A stretch of DNA of 30,951 nt from Bacteroides fragilis (lineage in GTDB: Bacteria > Bacillota > Clostridia > Lachnospirales > Lachnospiraceae), in assembly GCA_023664485.1 (NCBI GenBank), contig JAMPFK010000026.1, positions 1 to 30,951 on the forward strand, read 5' to 3'. Positions 7,748-16,040 of this stretch are shown piece after piece; positions within the stretch are counted from its first letter, which is position 1; each line of letters opens with the position of its first letter. The notes under the pieces were generated by a model. The model saw only the letters and a list, made by a program, of their open reading frames with translations. It was not told the origin of the DNA and ran no database searches. Position numbers and translations under genes: made by a program.

Positions 7748-7795
7748 AAATCCTTTACCGTAGCGGCGTTTGCGTTGTGGTAAAGGATTTTTTTG
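7748..7795 (+). terminator. Riboswitch-controlled intrinsic terminator
   Basis: AAATCCTTTACC (7748-7759) pairs perfectly with GGTAAAGGATTT (7779-7790), followed by a T-run. It sits about 110 nt after the aptamer and 40 nt before cbiK, which fits transcription attenuation. A competing helix is possible between CTTGCAGAA (about 7685) and TTCTGCAGG (about 7727). Confidence 0.88.
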
Positions 7796-7835
7796 TGCAA
7801 AAATACCTGTAAAAGCAGGAGAAAAGAGGAGAAAC

Positions 7836-9833
7836 ATGAGGAGAAATTTATGGATTACCCTATTGGCGGGCACTCTGATCTGTTCCCTGACGCTGGCAGG
7901 CTGTTCCGGGGGCGCGGGCGCTTCGGAGACCGCGGCGGATGCCGTGCAGACGGAACAGGAAGGCGGCGCGGCGGGAAATGGTACAGAAGGTCTGGAAAGC
8001 GCCGGAGAGACTGCGGCGGAAAACGACCAGGCGGCGGCCGATGAAGCGGCGGCCCTGATCGATGCGATCTATGTGCAGGAGAGAACGGAAGATACCGACG
8101 CACAGTGCGCACAGGCCAAAGCCGCCTGGGATGCGCTGACCGATGAGCAGAAGGAACTGGTGGAAGGAGAAAACGCAGATCCGGATTATTTCGGAAGGGA
8201 TACCGGCGATGCGTCTGCGGATGATCCGGGAAATCAGGATGCCATCGGGGAAAATGAGATTCTGGTCGTCAGCTTTGGAACTTCTTTTAATGACAGCCGT
8301 GTCAGCGATATCAGGGGAATCGAAGACGCGATACGGGAGGCAAATCCCGGATGGTCTGTCAGAAGGGCCTTTACGGCGCAGATCATTATCAACCATGTGC
8401 AGGCGCGCGACGGAGAGTTCATCGATAATATGGAACAGGCGATGGAGCGTGCGGCGTCAAACGGCGTTAAGAATCTTGTGATACAGCCGACCCATCTGAT
8501 GCACGGCGCGGAGTATGACGAGCTGATGGAAACAGTCGAGGCATACCGGGATAAGTTTGAAACCGTCAGCGTTGCGGAACCGCTGCTTGGAGAAGCAGGC
8601 GCGGACGCTTCGGTCACCAACGGCGATAAAGAAGCGGTCGCCAGGGCGCTTACGGAGGCCGCGGTAAAAGATGCGGGATATGACAGCCTGGATGCGGCCA
8701 AAGAGGACGGCGCTGCTTTTGTATTTCTCGGGCACGGCACTTCCCATACGGCCAAAGTGTCATACAGCCAGATGCAGTCCCAGATGGGAGAACTCGGATA
8801 CGATAATGCGTTTATCGGCACGGTGGAAGGCGAGCCGGAGGAAACGGCCTGCGAAGCGGTCATCGAAGCGGTGGCGGAGGCAGGATACCAAAAAGTGATT
8901 CTCCGTCCTCTGATGGTCGTAGCGGGCGATCATGCCAACAACGATATGGCGGGAGACGACGAGGACTCCTGGCTCAGCATGTTCAGGGCTTCCGGCAGAT
9001 TTGAGAGCGTGGAAACGCAGATTACCGGGCTCGGTTCCATCGAGGCCATTCGGGAGATTTATGTCGAACATACGGCGGAAGCTATGGAGAAAGGAATTGG
9101 TCAGGCAGCGGCGGCGCTGCCTGACGGCACTTATACGGCGGAATTTATGACAGACAGCAGTATGTTCCGCGTTAATGAAGCCTGCGGCGGAAAAGGAACG
9201 CTGACCGTGAAAAACGGAAAAATGGCGATTCATATTTCCCTCGGTTCCAAAAAAATCGTGAACCTTTATCCCGGCCTGGCAGAAGATGCCATGAAGGCAG
9301 GGGCGGAGCTGCTTGCGCCGACGGAGGATACCGTTACATACGGGGACGGCATGACAGAGGAAGTCTATGGCTTCGATGTGCCGGTCCCTGCGCTCGATAC
9401 GGAATTTGATCTGGCATTGATCGGGACGAAAGGGAAATGGTATGACCATAAGGTCAGCGTTTCCGGTCCGGTTCCGGAAGAGGGCGGTGTACAGGATCAA
9501 AGGGAAGGCGTTTTGGAAGACGGCAGCTACAGCATCGAAATCACCTTTGCGGGCGGAAGCGGAAAAGCAGAGATTATATCTCCGGCAGTTATCAGCGTGG
9601 CGGACGGAAAAGCGACCGCGGCCGTACAGTGGAGCAGCCCCAGTTACGACTATATGATCGTAGGCGGCGAAAAGTATTTTCCGGTGAATGCCGATGGGGA
9701 TTCCGTTTTTGAAATCCCGGTCCTGCGTTTCGACGAGCCGATGGAGATCATCGGAGATACGGTGGCGATGAGCAGGCCGCATGAAATAGAGTATACGATT
9801 ACCTTTCATCTGGGTACGGTAAAAAAGAAATGA
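7836..9833 (+). CDS. cbiK: Surface lipoprotein sirohydrochlorin cobaltochelatase (CbiK-like) with extra domains
   Basis: This 665-residue protein should insert cobalt into sirohydrochlorin or bind a related tetrapyrrole. Residues 1-23 are a lipoprotein signal (L20-A21-G22-C23). A flexible, acidic region and a small helical segment (about 68-112, ALTDEQKELV) follow. The chelatase domain spans about 141-425 and has all three class II active-site positions: H300 in FLGHGTSH, E331 in TVEGEPE and H366 in GDHAN. Two beta-rich domains of unknown type follow at about 428-545 and 557-660, both beginning DGxY. Usual CbiK is about 260-300 residues and cytoplasmic; a periplasmic form is known from Desulfovibrio. 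The start is ATG at 7836 with an AGAGGAGAA ribosome site. As first gene behind the riboswitch and next to btuFCD, it may act in extracellular tetrapyrrole or cobalt handling. Confidence 0.88.
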   Translation: MRRNLWITLLAGTLICSLTLAGCSGGAGASETAADAVQTEQEGGAAGNGTEGLESAGETAAENDQAAADEAAALIDAIYVQERTEDTDAQCAQAKAAWDALTDEQKELVEGENADPDYFGRDTGDASADDPGNQDAIGENEILVVSFGTSFNDSRVSDIRGIEDAIREANPGWSVRRAFTAQIIINHVQARDGEFIDNMEQAMERAASNGVKNLVIQPTHLMHGAEYDELMETVEAYRDKFETVSVAEPLLGEAGADASVTNGDKEAVARALTEAAVKDAGYDSLDAAKEDGAAFVFLGHGTSHTAKVSYSQMQSQMGELGYDNAFIGTVEGEPEETACEAVIEAVAEAGYQKVILRPLMVVAGDHANNDMAGDDEDSWLSMFRASGRFESVETQITGLGSIEAIREIYVEHTAEAMEKGIGQAAAALPDGTYTAEFMTDSSMFRVNEACGGKGTLTVKNGKMAIHISLGSKKIVNLYPGLAEDAMKAGAELLAPTEDTVTYGDGMTEEVYGFDVPVPALDTEFDLALIGTKGKWYDHKVSVSGPVPEEGGVQDQREGVLEDGSYSIEITFAGGSGKAEIISPAVISVADGKATAAVQWSSPSYDYMIVGGEKYFPVNADGDSVFEIPVLRFDEPMEIIGDTVAMSRPHEIEYTITFHLGTVKKK

Positions 9834-9839
9834 GAAGGG

Positions 9840-9869
9840 CCGTCTGCGCGGCGCGCCGCGGCGGGACGG
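9840..9869 (+). other. GC-rich intergenic hairpin
   Basis: CCGTC (9840-9844) pairs with GACGG (9865-9869), and the GCGCGGCG/CGCCGCG stretch between them extends the stem. It lies between cbiK and btuF and lacks a T-run. It may be an mRNA processing or stability element that sets the ratio of the two products. Confidence 0.45.
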
Positions 9870-9890
9870 GGGGTAATATGGAGAAGCGGG

Positions 9891-11048
9891 ATGAGAGCGG
9901 GAAAAAAGATGATTTTGCTGGTTCTGGCCGGAATGCTGATCCTGGCCGGATGCGGGGCGTCTTCCGGTTCCGGCCGGACAGATGGATCCGCGCTGCTTTA
10001 TGAAGGCAGCATGGAATTACAGTATGCCGAAAATTTTACCGTCGATTACTATGCGGGCGGCTATACGATGCTGACAACGGCAATGGACGGCGCGAGGTTC
10101 CTGATCGTACCGGAGGAAAAAGAAATCCCTTCCGGTCTGGAGAAAGAAATCGTGGTATTGCGGCGTCCGGTGAAGGACCTTTACCTGGTCGCCTCCCCGG
10201 CAATGGATATGTTCGGCGCGCTCGGCGGGCTGGATGCGATCGCCTTTTCCGGGCAGAAGGAAGAGGGATGGTATATCGAGGCCGCCAGGGACGCGATGGC
10301 AAAGGGCGATATCCTTTATGCAGGCAAATATAATAAGCCGGACTACGAACTGATCGTTTCCGGGAACTGTACGCTCGCCATAGAAAATATGATGATTTCC
10401 CATGCGCCTGAGGTGACGGAGAAACTGGAGGATTTCGGGATTCCGGTCATGATAGATTATTCCAGTTATGAGCCGCATCCGCTCGGCAGGGTGGAATGGG
10501 TCAGATTTTACGGAGCGCTGCTCGGAAGGGAAGAAGAGGCGGAAAAAATATTCGCGGAGCAGACGGCGATTCTCGCAGACGTGAGCGCAGCGGAAAGAAC
10601 GGATAAGACGGTAGCTTTCTTTTTCGTTACGTCGAACGGCCTGATACAGGTGCGCCAGCCGTCGGATTATGTGCCCAGGATGATCGAGCTTGCGGGCGGA
10701 AACTATATTTTTGAGGATCTGGGAGATTCGGAGACGAAGCGTTCCACGATGAATATGCAGGCAGAAGCGTTTTATGCCGGCGCAAAGGATGCGGATTTTC
10801 TGATCTATAACAGCTCGATCGACGGCGGCGTTTCCAGCGTGGAGGAATTACTCGATAAATGCGCGCTCCTGGCGGATTTTAAGGCTGTAAAGGAAGGGAA
10901 TGTCTGGTGTACGACAAACGATATGTACCAGCAGCCGCTTTCTATCGGATATCTGGTCGAGGATATCCACGCGATGCTTCAGGGGGAAAAGGAAGGGATG
11001 CGCTGTCTTTTCCCGATTTCGCAGGCGGAAGCCGGGAGGAATGAATGA
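9891..11048 (+). CDS. btuF: ABC transporter substrate-binding lipoprotein, probable corrinoid type
   Basis: This is an extracytoplasmic binding protein of the FepB/BtuF cluster (type III fold, 385 residues). The lipobox is L18-A19-G20-C21. The two-lobed pattern is seen in the YLVASPAMDMFGALGGLDAIAFSG region (about 97-120), a central helix, and the RMIELAGGNYIFEDLGD region (about 262). It is followed immediately by a FecCD-type permease, overlapping it by 4 nt, and by its ATPase. It also lies within the cobalamin riboswitch unit, so corrinoid or precursor uptake is the likely role. Iron-siderophore or heme uptake is the main alternative on sequence alone. Confidence 0.85.
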   Translation: MRAGKKMILLVLAGMLILAGCGASSGSGRTDGSALLYEGSMELQYAENFTVDYYAGGYTMLTTAMDGARFLIVPEEKEIPSGLEKEIVVLRRPVKDLYLVASPAMDMFGALGGLDAIAFSGQKEEGWYIEAARDAMAKGDILYAGKYNKPDYELIVSGNCTLAIENMMISHAPEVTEKLEDFGIPVMIDYSSYEPHPLGRVEWVRFYGALLGREEEAEKIFAEQTAILADVSAAERTDKTVAFFFVTSNGLIQVRQPSDYVPRMIELAGGNYIFEDLGDSETKRSTMNMQAEAFYAGAKDADFLIYNSSIDGGVSSVEELLDKCALLADFKAVKEGNVWCTTNDMYQQPLSIGYLVEDIHAMLQGEKEGMRCLFPISQAEAGRNE

Positions 11049-12067
11049 TGCGGATACCGGAGAACAGAAAATGCAGATACACAGCGGCCTTTTTTCTGCT
11101 CGGAAGCGGCGTTTTGTTTTTTTTCATTCTGAATATCTGTATCGGGAGCGTTGGGATCGCATTGCCGGATATCCTGCGGACGCTGGCCGGTTCGGAAGGG
11201 GAAGAGACGATACGGCGGATCTTGTGGGATATCCGGCTTCCGAGGGCGTCGGCGGTCCTGCTACTCGGCGGCGCGCTTTCGCTTGCGGGATATCTTCTGC
11301 AGACTTTCTTCAGGAATCCCATAGCGGGCCCGTTCGTGCTGGGAATTTCTTCCGGCGCCAAAATGGCCGTGGCGCTCGTAATGGTCTTTTTGATGGGAAG
11401 GTCGGTCAGGGTAACGTCGGCGGCCATGATCCTTGCGGCTTTTGCCGGCGCAATGCTTTCGATGGGATTCGTTCTGCTGATGTCGCGGCGGGTGGACGGT
11501 ATGCCGATGTTAGTCGTTGGCGGCGTCATGATTGGCTATATCTGCTCGGCCGTTACGGAGCTTATCGTGACCTTCGCCGATGACGCGGATATTGTCAATC
11601 TTCATAACTGGTCGCGGGGAAGTTTTTCCGGCATGACGTGGGAAAATGTAAGGGTCATAACGATCGTGACCGCACTGGCGTTCCTGGCGGTCTTTCTGAT
11701 GTCGAAACCGCTCGGCGCTTATCAGCTGGGAGAGGTATATGCGCGGAATGCCGGAGTGAACCTGCGGCTTCTGCGAATCTGCATCGTTATTTTTTCCAGT
11801 ATTCTGTCGGCGTGTATCGTGGCCTTCGCAGGGCCGGTCTCCTTTGTCGGCGTCGCGGTGCCGCATCTGGTCAAAAAACTTCTGCATACGGCGGAGCCGC
11901 TTCTGATGATACCCGCCTGTTTTCTGGGCGGCAGCGTGTTCTGCCTGTTCTGCGATTTGCTCGCGAGGACGATGTTCGCGCCGGCGGAGCTTGGCATCAG
12001 CACGGTGACGGCTGTTTTCGGCGCGCCGGTGGTTCTTATCATCAGTGTGAAGAGAAATTCTTCATAG
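11045..12067 (+). CDS. btuC: FecCD-family ABC permease, probable corrinoid importer
   Basis: This 340-residue membrane protein has about nine or ten hydrophobic segments. FecCD signatures include RLPRASAVLLLGGALSLAG (about 64-82), FRNPIAGPFVLGISSGA and, near the C-terminus, GPVSFVGVAVPHLVKKL, the loop that contacts the ATPase. The start ATG at 11045 overlaps the btuF stop, and a GGGAGGA ribosome site lies just upstream. It forms the channel of a BtuCDF-type importer with the neighbouring genes. The substrate is inferred from its place in the cobalamin unit. Confidence 0.88.
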   Translation: MMRIPENRKCRYTAAFFLLGSGVLFFFILNICIGSVGIALPDILRTLAGSEGEETIRRILWDIRLPRASAVLLLGGALSLAGYLLQTFFRNPIAGPFVLGISSGAKMAVALVMVFLMGRSVRVTSAAMILAAFAGAMLSMGFVLLMSRRVDGMPMLVVGGVMIGYICSAVTELIVTFADDADIVNLHNWSRGSFSGMTWENVRVITIVTALAFLAVFLMSKPLGAYQLGEVYARNAGVNLRLLRICIVIFSSILSACIVAFAGPVSFVGVAVPHLVKKLLHTAEPLLMIPACFLGGSVFCLFCDLLARTMFAPAELGISTVTAVFGAPVVLIISVKRNSS

Positions 12068-12080
12068 GTATGGAGGAAGC

Positions 12081-12995
12081 ATGAAAGCATATTATTTTTC
12101 AGCGAAAAAGCTGTGTGTGGGATACGATGGGAAACCCCTGATAAGGGAGATCGAAATCGCGCTTCCAAAAGGAGAAATCCTGTGTCTGATCGGCCCCAAT
12201 GGCGCGGGAAAGTCCACGGTCTTAAAAAGCATTGCGGGACAGCTCAGCCTGCTTGGCGGAAAGATATATCTTGGCGAAGAGATTCTGTCGGAAATGAGGG
12301 CGGACGAGCTGGCCAAAAGGATGTCGGTGGTATTTACCGAAAAACTGCGGGCGGAAATGAAAAGCTGCCGGGATGTAGTCGCAACAGGCCGGTATCCCTA
12401 TACCGGATGGTTCGGCGTTTTATCAAAGGAGGACGGGCGGATCGTCGATGAAGTCATGGAGCTCGTGCATATAACGGATATCGGCGGGCAGAGGTTCGAT
12501 AAGATCAGCGACGGCCAGAGACAGCGGGTGATGCTGGCGCGGGCCATCTGCCAGGAACCGGAGATCGTGATATTGGATGAGCCGACTTCCTATCTGGATA
12601 TCCGTTATAAGCTCGAATTCCTGTCTGTTTTGCAAAAGATGCGGGAAAAGAAAGGGCTTACCGTAATAATGTCTCTGCATGAGCTGGAACTGGCGAAGAT
12701 CGTTTCCGATAAAATTCTCTGCCTGAAAGGGGAATATGTCGAACGGTACGGCACGCCGGAAGAAATTTTCAGGCCCGGTTTCATCGAGCGGCTTTTCGGC
12801 GTGGAAGAGAGCAGTTTCGGGGGAAATGAAAAACTCCGCTCATATATGAAACAAATCAGTTCGTATCAGGAGGGAAATCGCCATGGCAAAAGTCATTATG
12901 GTGCAGGGGACGATGTCCGGCGCGGGCAAGAGCCTCATCACAGCGGGGCTCTGCCGGATCATGAAACGGGACGGATACCGGACGGCGCCTTTTAA
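12081..12995 (+). CDS. btuD: ABC transporter ATP-binding protein, probable corrinoid importer, with run-on C-terminus
   Basis: This 304-residue ATPase powers the BtuC-type permease upstream. Motifs are Walker A GPNGAGKST (38-46), signature ISDGQ (142-146, a variant of LSGGQ), Walker B IVILDE (162-167), D-loop SYLD and switch His in SLHEL. The usual Q-loop position reads VFTEK, without the Gln. The frame stays open 113 nt into cbiP. Residues 268-304 are thus translated from the start of cbiP in another frame and look like a tail without family similarity. Natural members end near residue 260-267, so the original stop was probably lost. Translational coupling to cbiP is likely. Confidence 0.88.
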   Translation: MKAYYFSAKKLCVGYDGKPLIREIEIALPKGEILCLIGPNGAGKSTVLKSIAGQLSLLGGKIYLGEEILSEMRADELAKRMSVVFTEKLRAEMKSCRDVVATGRYPYTGWFGVLSKEDGRIVDEVMELVHITDIGGQRFDKISDGQRQRVMLARAICQEPEIVILDEPTSYLDIRYKLEFLSVLQKMREKKGLTVIMSLHELELAKIVSDKILCLKGEYVERYGTPEEIFRPGFIERLFGVEESSFGGNEKLRSYMKQISSYQEGNRHGKSHYGAGDDVRRGQEPHHSGALPDHETGRIPDGAF

Positions 12996-14358
12996 GTCCC
13001 AGAATATGGCGCTGAATTCTTTTGTCACCGAAGAAGGGCTGGAAATGGGGAGGGCGCAGGTCATGCAGGCGGAGGCGGCGGGCATCCGGCCGCTCGTCTG
13101 TATGAATCCCATTTTATTGAAGCCGACGGATCATACGGGTTCTCAGGTCATCGTGAACGGAAGAGTTCTCGGCAATATGAGCGCGCGGGAATATTTTTCT
13201 TACAAACGCAGGCTGATTCCCGAAATTCAAAAAGCGTTCCGAAAGCTGGAAGAGCTGGCGGATATCATCGTCATCGAGGGGGCGGGGAGTCCGGCGGAAA
13301 TCAATCTGCGGGAGAACGATATCGTTAATATGGGACTGGCAGAGCTCGTGGACGCGCCGGTGCTGCTCGTGGGCGATATCGACAGGGGCGGCGTTTTTGC
13401 ACAGCTTCTGGGGACGCTGATGCTGCTTTCGGAAGCGGAGAAAAAAAGGGTAAAAGGACTGATCATCAATAAGTTCCGGGGAGACCGTTCCCTGCTCGAT
13501 TCCGGCATCGAACTGCTGGAGAAAAAGGGCGGCGTTCCTGTGACGGGCATCGTTCCCTATATGGATATAGAGCTGGAGGACGAGGACAGCCTGACGGAGC
13601 GTTTTGGCGCAAGAACAGCAGGCAGTATCGATATAGCGGTCATCCGCTATCCGCGAATTTCCAATTTTACGGATTTTAATGTGTTCGGGCAGATACCGGA
13701 GGTTTCCGTGCGTTATATCGCTTCCGCGGCGCAGCTGGGCTGCCCGGATCTGATCTTTCTGCCCGGCAGTAAAAATACGGCGGGCGATCTGCGTTGGATG
13801 CGCAGGAACGGCCTGGAGGACGCGGTTAGAAAAATGGCGGACAAAATACCGGTCTGCGGTATCTGCGGCGGCTATCAGATGCTTGGTATGCGGATCTTCG
13901 ACGAAGAAGGCACTGAGGCCGGAGAGACGATGGAAGGGATGGGGCTTTTGCCCGTCGTAACGAGGATGCGGCCCGAAAAGGTGCGCCGTCAGGCGCGGGG
14001 AACGGTGAACCGGACGGAAGGGGTTTTTGCCGCGCTGTCGGGTCTGCCCTTTGAGGGATATGAAATTCATATGGGGCGGACAGGGGCCGCCGAAGCCGGA
14101 GAAGATGCGGCTTTTGTAACCGGCAGCAGTCCGAACGTATACGGAACCTATATTCATGGGATTTTCGATAAAGGGGCAATCGCGTCCGCCCTTGTGGAGG
14201 CGCTGGCCCAAAAGAAGGGGATTGTGCTGGAAAACGGAAGCTGTATGGACTATCGGGATTTGAAAGAGGAACAGTATGATAAGCTGGCGGATACGCTGGC
14301 GGAATTTCTCGATATGGAGGAAATTTATGGAATGCTCAGAGAGGCGCATCTTCGATAG
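12883..14358 (+). CDS. cbiP: Cobyric acid synthase
   Basis: This glutamine-dependent enzyme amidates side chains b, d, e and g of adenosylcobyrinic acid a,c-diamide (cobQ in aerobic nomenclature). The 491 residues match the family length. The N-terminal dethiobiotin-synthetase-like ATPase has GTMSGAGKS (9-17) and YRTAPFKSQNMALNS. The C-terminal class I glutamine amidotransferase has C328 in GICGGYQML and H425 in TYIHGIFD. The start is ATG at 12883 with a strong AGGAGGG ribosome site, although it lies 113 nt inside the btuD frame. Its 3' end overlaps cobT by 32 nt. Confidence 0.95.
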   Translation: MAKVIMVQGTMSGAGKSLITAGLCRIMKRDGYRTAPFKSQNMALNSFVTEEGLEMGRAQVMQAEAAGIRPLVCMNPILLKPTDHTGSQVIVNGRVLGNMSAREYFSYKRRLIPEIQKAFRKLEELADIIVIEGAGSPAEINLRENDIVNMGLAELVDAPVLLVGDIDRGGVFAQLLGTLMLLSEAEKKRVKGLIINKFRGDRSLLDSGIELLEKKGGVPVTGIVPYMDIELEDEDSLTERFGARTAGSIDIAVIRYPRISNFTDFNVFGQIPEVSVRYIASAAQLGCPDLIFLPGSKNTAGDLRWMRRNGLEDAVRKMADKIPVCGICGGYQMLGMRIFDEEGTEAGETMEGMGLLPVVTRMRPEKVRRQARGTVNRTEGVFAALSGLPFEGYEIHMGRTGAAEAGEDAAFVTGSSPNVYGTYIHGIFDKGAIASALVEALAQKKGIVLENGSCMDYRDLKEEQYDKLADTLAEFLDMEEIYGMLREAHLR

Positions 14359-15433
14359 CTGTACGAGGGAAGCGCTGGAAAAGTTGTTTGTGGATGCGCC
14401 GGATGAAAAAGTGTTCAGAAACATACTGGCGAATTGGGACAGGATAGCCAAGCCCCTCGACGGAATGGGCAGATTCGAGACGATAACGGCGCGTATCGGC
14501 GCGATCGCAGGGACGGAGGAAATCGAGACTTCCCCGAAGGCGGTCATTATTCTGTGCGCGGATAACGGCATCGTGGCGGAAGGCGTCAGCCAGTCCGGGC
14601 AGGAAGTGACGGCGGCGGTGGCAAGGCAGATGGGAAAAGGCGCTTCTTCGGTAGGGAAAATGGCGGCGGCGGCCGGGGCGGATACGATTCCCGTCGATAT
14701 CGGCATCAATAGCGGGGAACCAATACCGGGCGTACTGCATCGGAAAATCCGCCGCGGCACACGGAATTTCCGGACGGAACCGGCCATGACGGAGGAAGAA
14801 GCCGTAAAGGCTGTCTTTACCGGCATCGGGCTGGCGGCGGAATGTAAGGAGAAGGGCTATCGGATCCTTGCCACAGGGGAAATGGGAATCGGCAATACGA
14901 CGACGAGCAGCGCGGTCGCTGCAGCGCTTTTAAAATGCGGTGCGGAAGAAGTGACCGGAAGGGGCGCGGGGCTTGGCGACGAGAAACTGCGGCATAAAAA
15001 GCGGATCATCGAGGAAGCTCTGGCGCGGTATAAGCTGTATGAGGCGGCGCCCCTCCGGGTACTGGAAACGGTCGGCGGGCTGGATATCGCCGGGCTTGCG
15101 GGCGTCTGTATCGGCGGCGGGCTCTTTCATATTCCGGTCGTGCTGGACGGCGTTATCAGCATGACGGCGGCCCTGCTCGCAGAACGGATCGTGCCGGGTA
15201 CGGCGGCATATCTGATCCCGTCCCATAAGGGAAAGGAGCCGGCGGTGGAAAAGCTGATGAAAGAGCTGCGGCTGGAGCCGGTTATCGACGGCCGGATGGC
15301 ATTGGGCGAAGGGACGGGCGCGGTCATGATGTTTTCACTGTTGGAGACGGCGCTGTGCGTCTACCGTGGAAGAACGCTGTTTTCGGATATCCAGGTGAAG
15401 CAATATGAGCGGTATGTACCGCAGGCGCGGTAA
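14327..15433 (+). CDS. cobT: Nicotinate-nucleotide:5,6-dimethylbenzimidazole phosphoribosyltransferase
   Basis: This enzyme activates the lower-ligand base by transferring phosphoribose from nicotinate mononucleotide, giving alpha-ribazole phosphate. It is 368 residues, slightly longer than typical. Family motifs are PLDGMGRFE near the N-terminus, the CADNGIVAEGVSQSG stretch, GEMGIGNTTTSSA, TGRGAGL, and the catalytic-base region ALGEGTGAV with E328. The ATG at 14327 is preceded by GGAGG (14316-14320) and lies inside the end of cbiP; longer in-frame starts are within cbiP and have no family match. No base-synthesis genes (bza or bluB) are present, so the base may be scavenged or made elsewhere. 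Confidence 0.95.
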   Translation: MECSERRIFDSCTREALEKLFVDAPDEKVFRNILANWDRIAKPLDGMGRFETITARIGAIAGTEEIETSPKAVIILCADNGIVAEGVSQSGQEVTAAVARQMGKGASSVGKMAAAAGADTIPVDIGINSGEPIPGVLHRKIRRGTRNFRTEPAMTEEEAVKAVFTGIGLAAECKEKGYRILATGEMGIGNTTTSSAVAAALLKCGAEEVTGRGAGLGDEKLRHKKRIIEEALARYKLYEAAPLRVLETVGGLDIAGLAGVCIGGGLFHIPVVLDGVISMTAALLAERIVPGTAAYLIPSHKGKEPAVEKLMKELRLEPVIDGRMALGEGTGAVMMFSLLETALCVYRGRTLFSDIQVKQYERYVPQAR

Positions 15434-15482
15434 AGCGGCGGTATAAAACAGAATTGTTGATTGGGAAAAGGTGTGGTGACAG

Positions 15483-16013
15483 ATGACGATACTCGTTATC
15501 GGCGGAAGCGGGAGCGGGAAGTCCGCCTATGCGGAGCAGCTTGCGGCGTCGCTTTTTCAGGGAGAGAAATATTATCTGGCGACGATGCGTGTCCGGGACG
15601 AAGAAGGACGGGAAAGAGTCCGGCGGCACAGGCAGCTTAGAAAAGACAGGGGATTTCATACGATCGAACAGCCGGAAGCGGTTCACAGAGCGCTTGCGGA
15701 AATGAAAGCACAGCAGCTCGTATTGCTGGAATGTATTACAAACCTGGCGGCGAATGAGATGTTTTCGGAAGCGGGGATGAAAACGGCCTCGCAGACGGCG
15801 GAGGCCGTTATCGGGAGCGTCGCGGCGCTGCGGGAGCATACGGCGTATCTGATCGTGGTAAGCGGCAATGTGTTTGAAGACGGTGTGTCCTATGACAGGA
15901 CAACGATGGAATATATCCGGGCCATGGGAGAGATCAACCGGAGGCTCGCTAAGATGGCAGGACAGGTCGTGGAAGTCGTTGCGGGAATTCCGCTCGTCCT
16001 GAAACGGTCATAG
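15483..16013 (+). CDS. cobU: Adenosylcobinamide kinase / adenosylcobinamide-phosphate guanylyltransferase
   Basis: This 176-residue enzyme phosphorylates adenosylcobinamide and then attaches GMP. The P-loop GGSGSGKS is at 7-14. R48-H49 in RRHRQ corresponds by position to the histidine that carries GMP in CobU. The C-terminal VVAGIPLVLK block is typical. The usual VSNEVGxG segment is altered here to VSGNVFEDGV (126-135). A second, shorter CobU-like gene lies at 16837 and retains that segment. The gene sits 49 bp after cobT and 27 bp before cobS, so its role in nucleotide-loop assembly is well supported. Confidence 0.9.
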   Translation: MTILVIGGSGSGKSAYAEQLAASLFQGEKYYLATMRVRDEEGRERVRRHRQLRKDRGFHTIEQPEAVHRALAEMKAQQLVLLECITNLAANEMFSEAGMKTASQTAEAVIGSVAALREHTAYLIVVSGNVFEDGVSYDRTTMEYIRAMGEINRRLAKMAGQVVEVVAGIPLVLKRS

Positions 16014-16040
16014 GACAGGGTAAAAAGGGGGACGGCCAAT

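Noticed and set aside
8760..9809. 349-codon minus-strand frame
   Set aside because: It is antisense to cbiK, and its composition (His/Arg-rich) is typical of shadow translation.
9891..12995. Siderophore or heme importer as identity of the BtuFCD-like genes
   Set aside because: The protein families allow it, but position inside a cobalamin riboswitch unit favours corrinoids; kept as an alternative.
13114..14826. 570-codon open frame on the minus strand
   Set aside because: It lies fully antisense to cbiP and cobT, has no ribosome site or family pattern, and is explained by GC-rich codon use on the coding strand.
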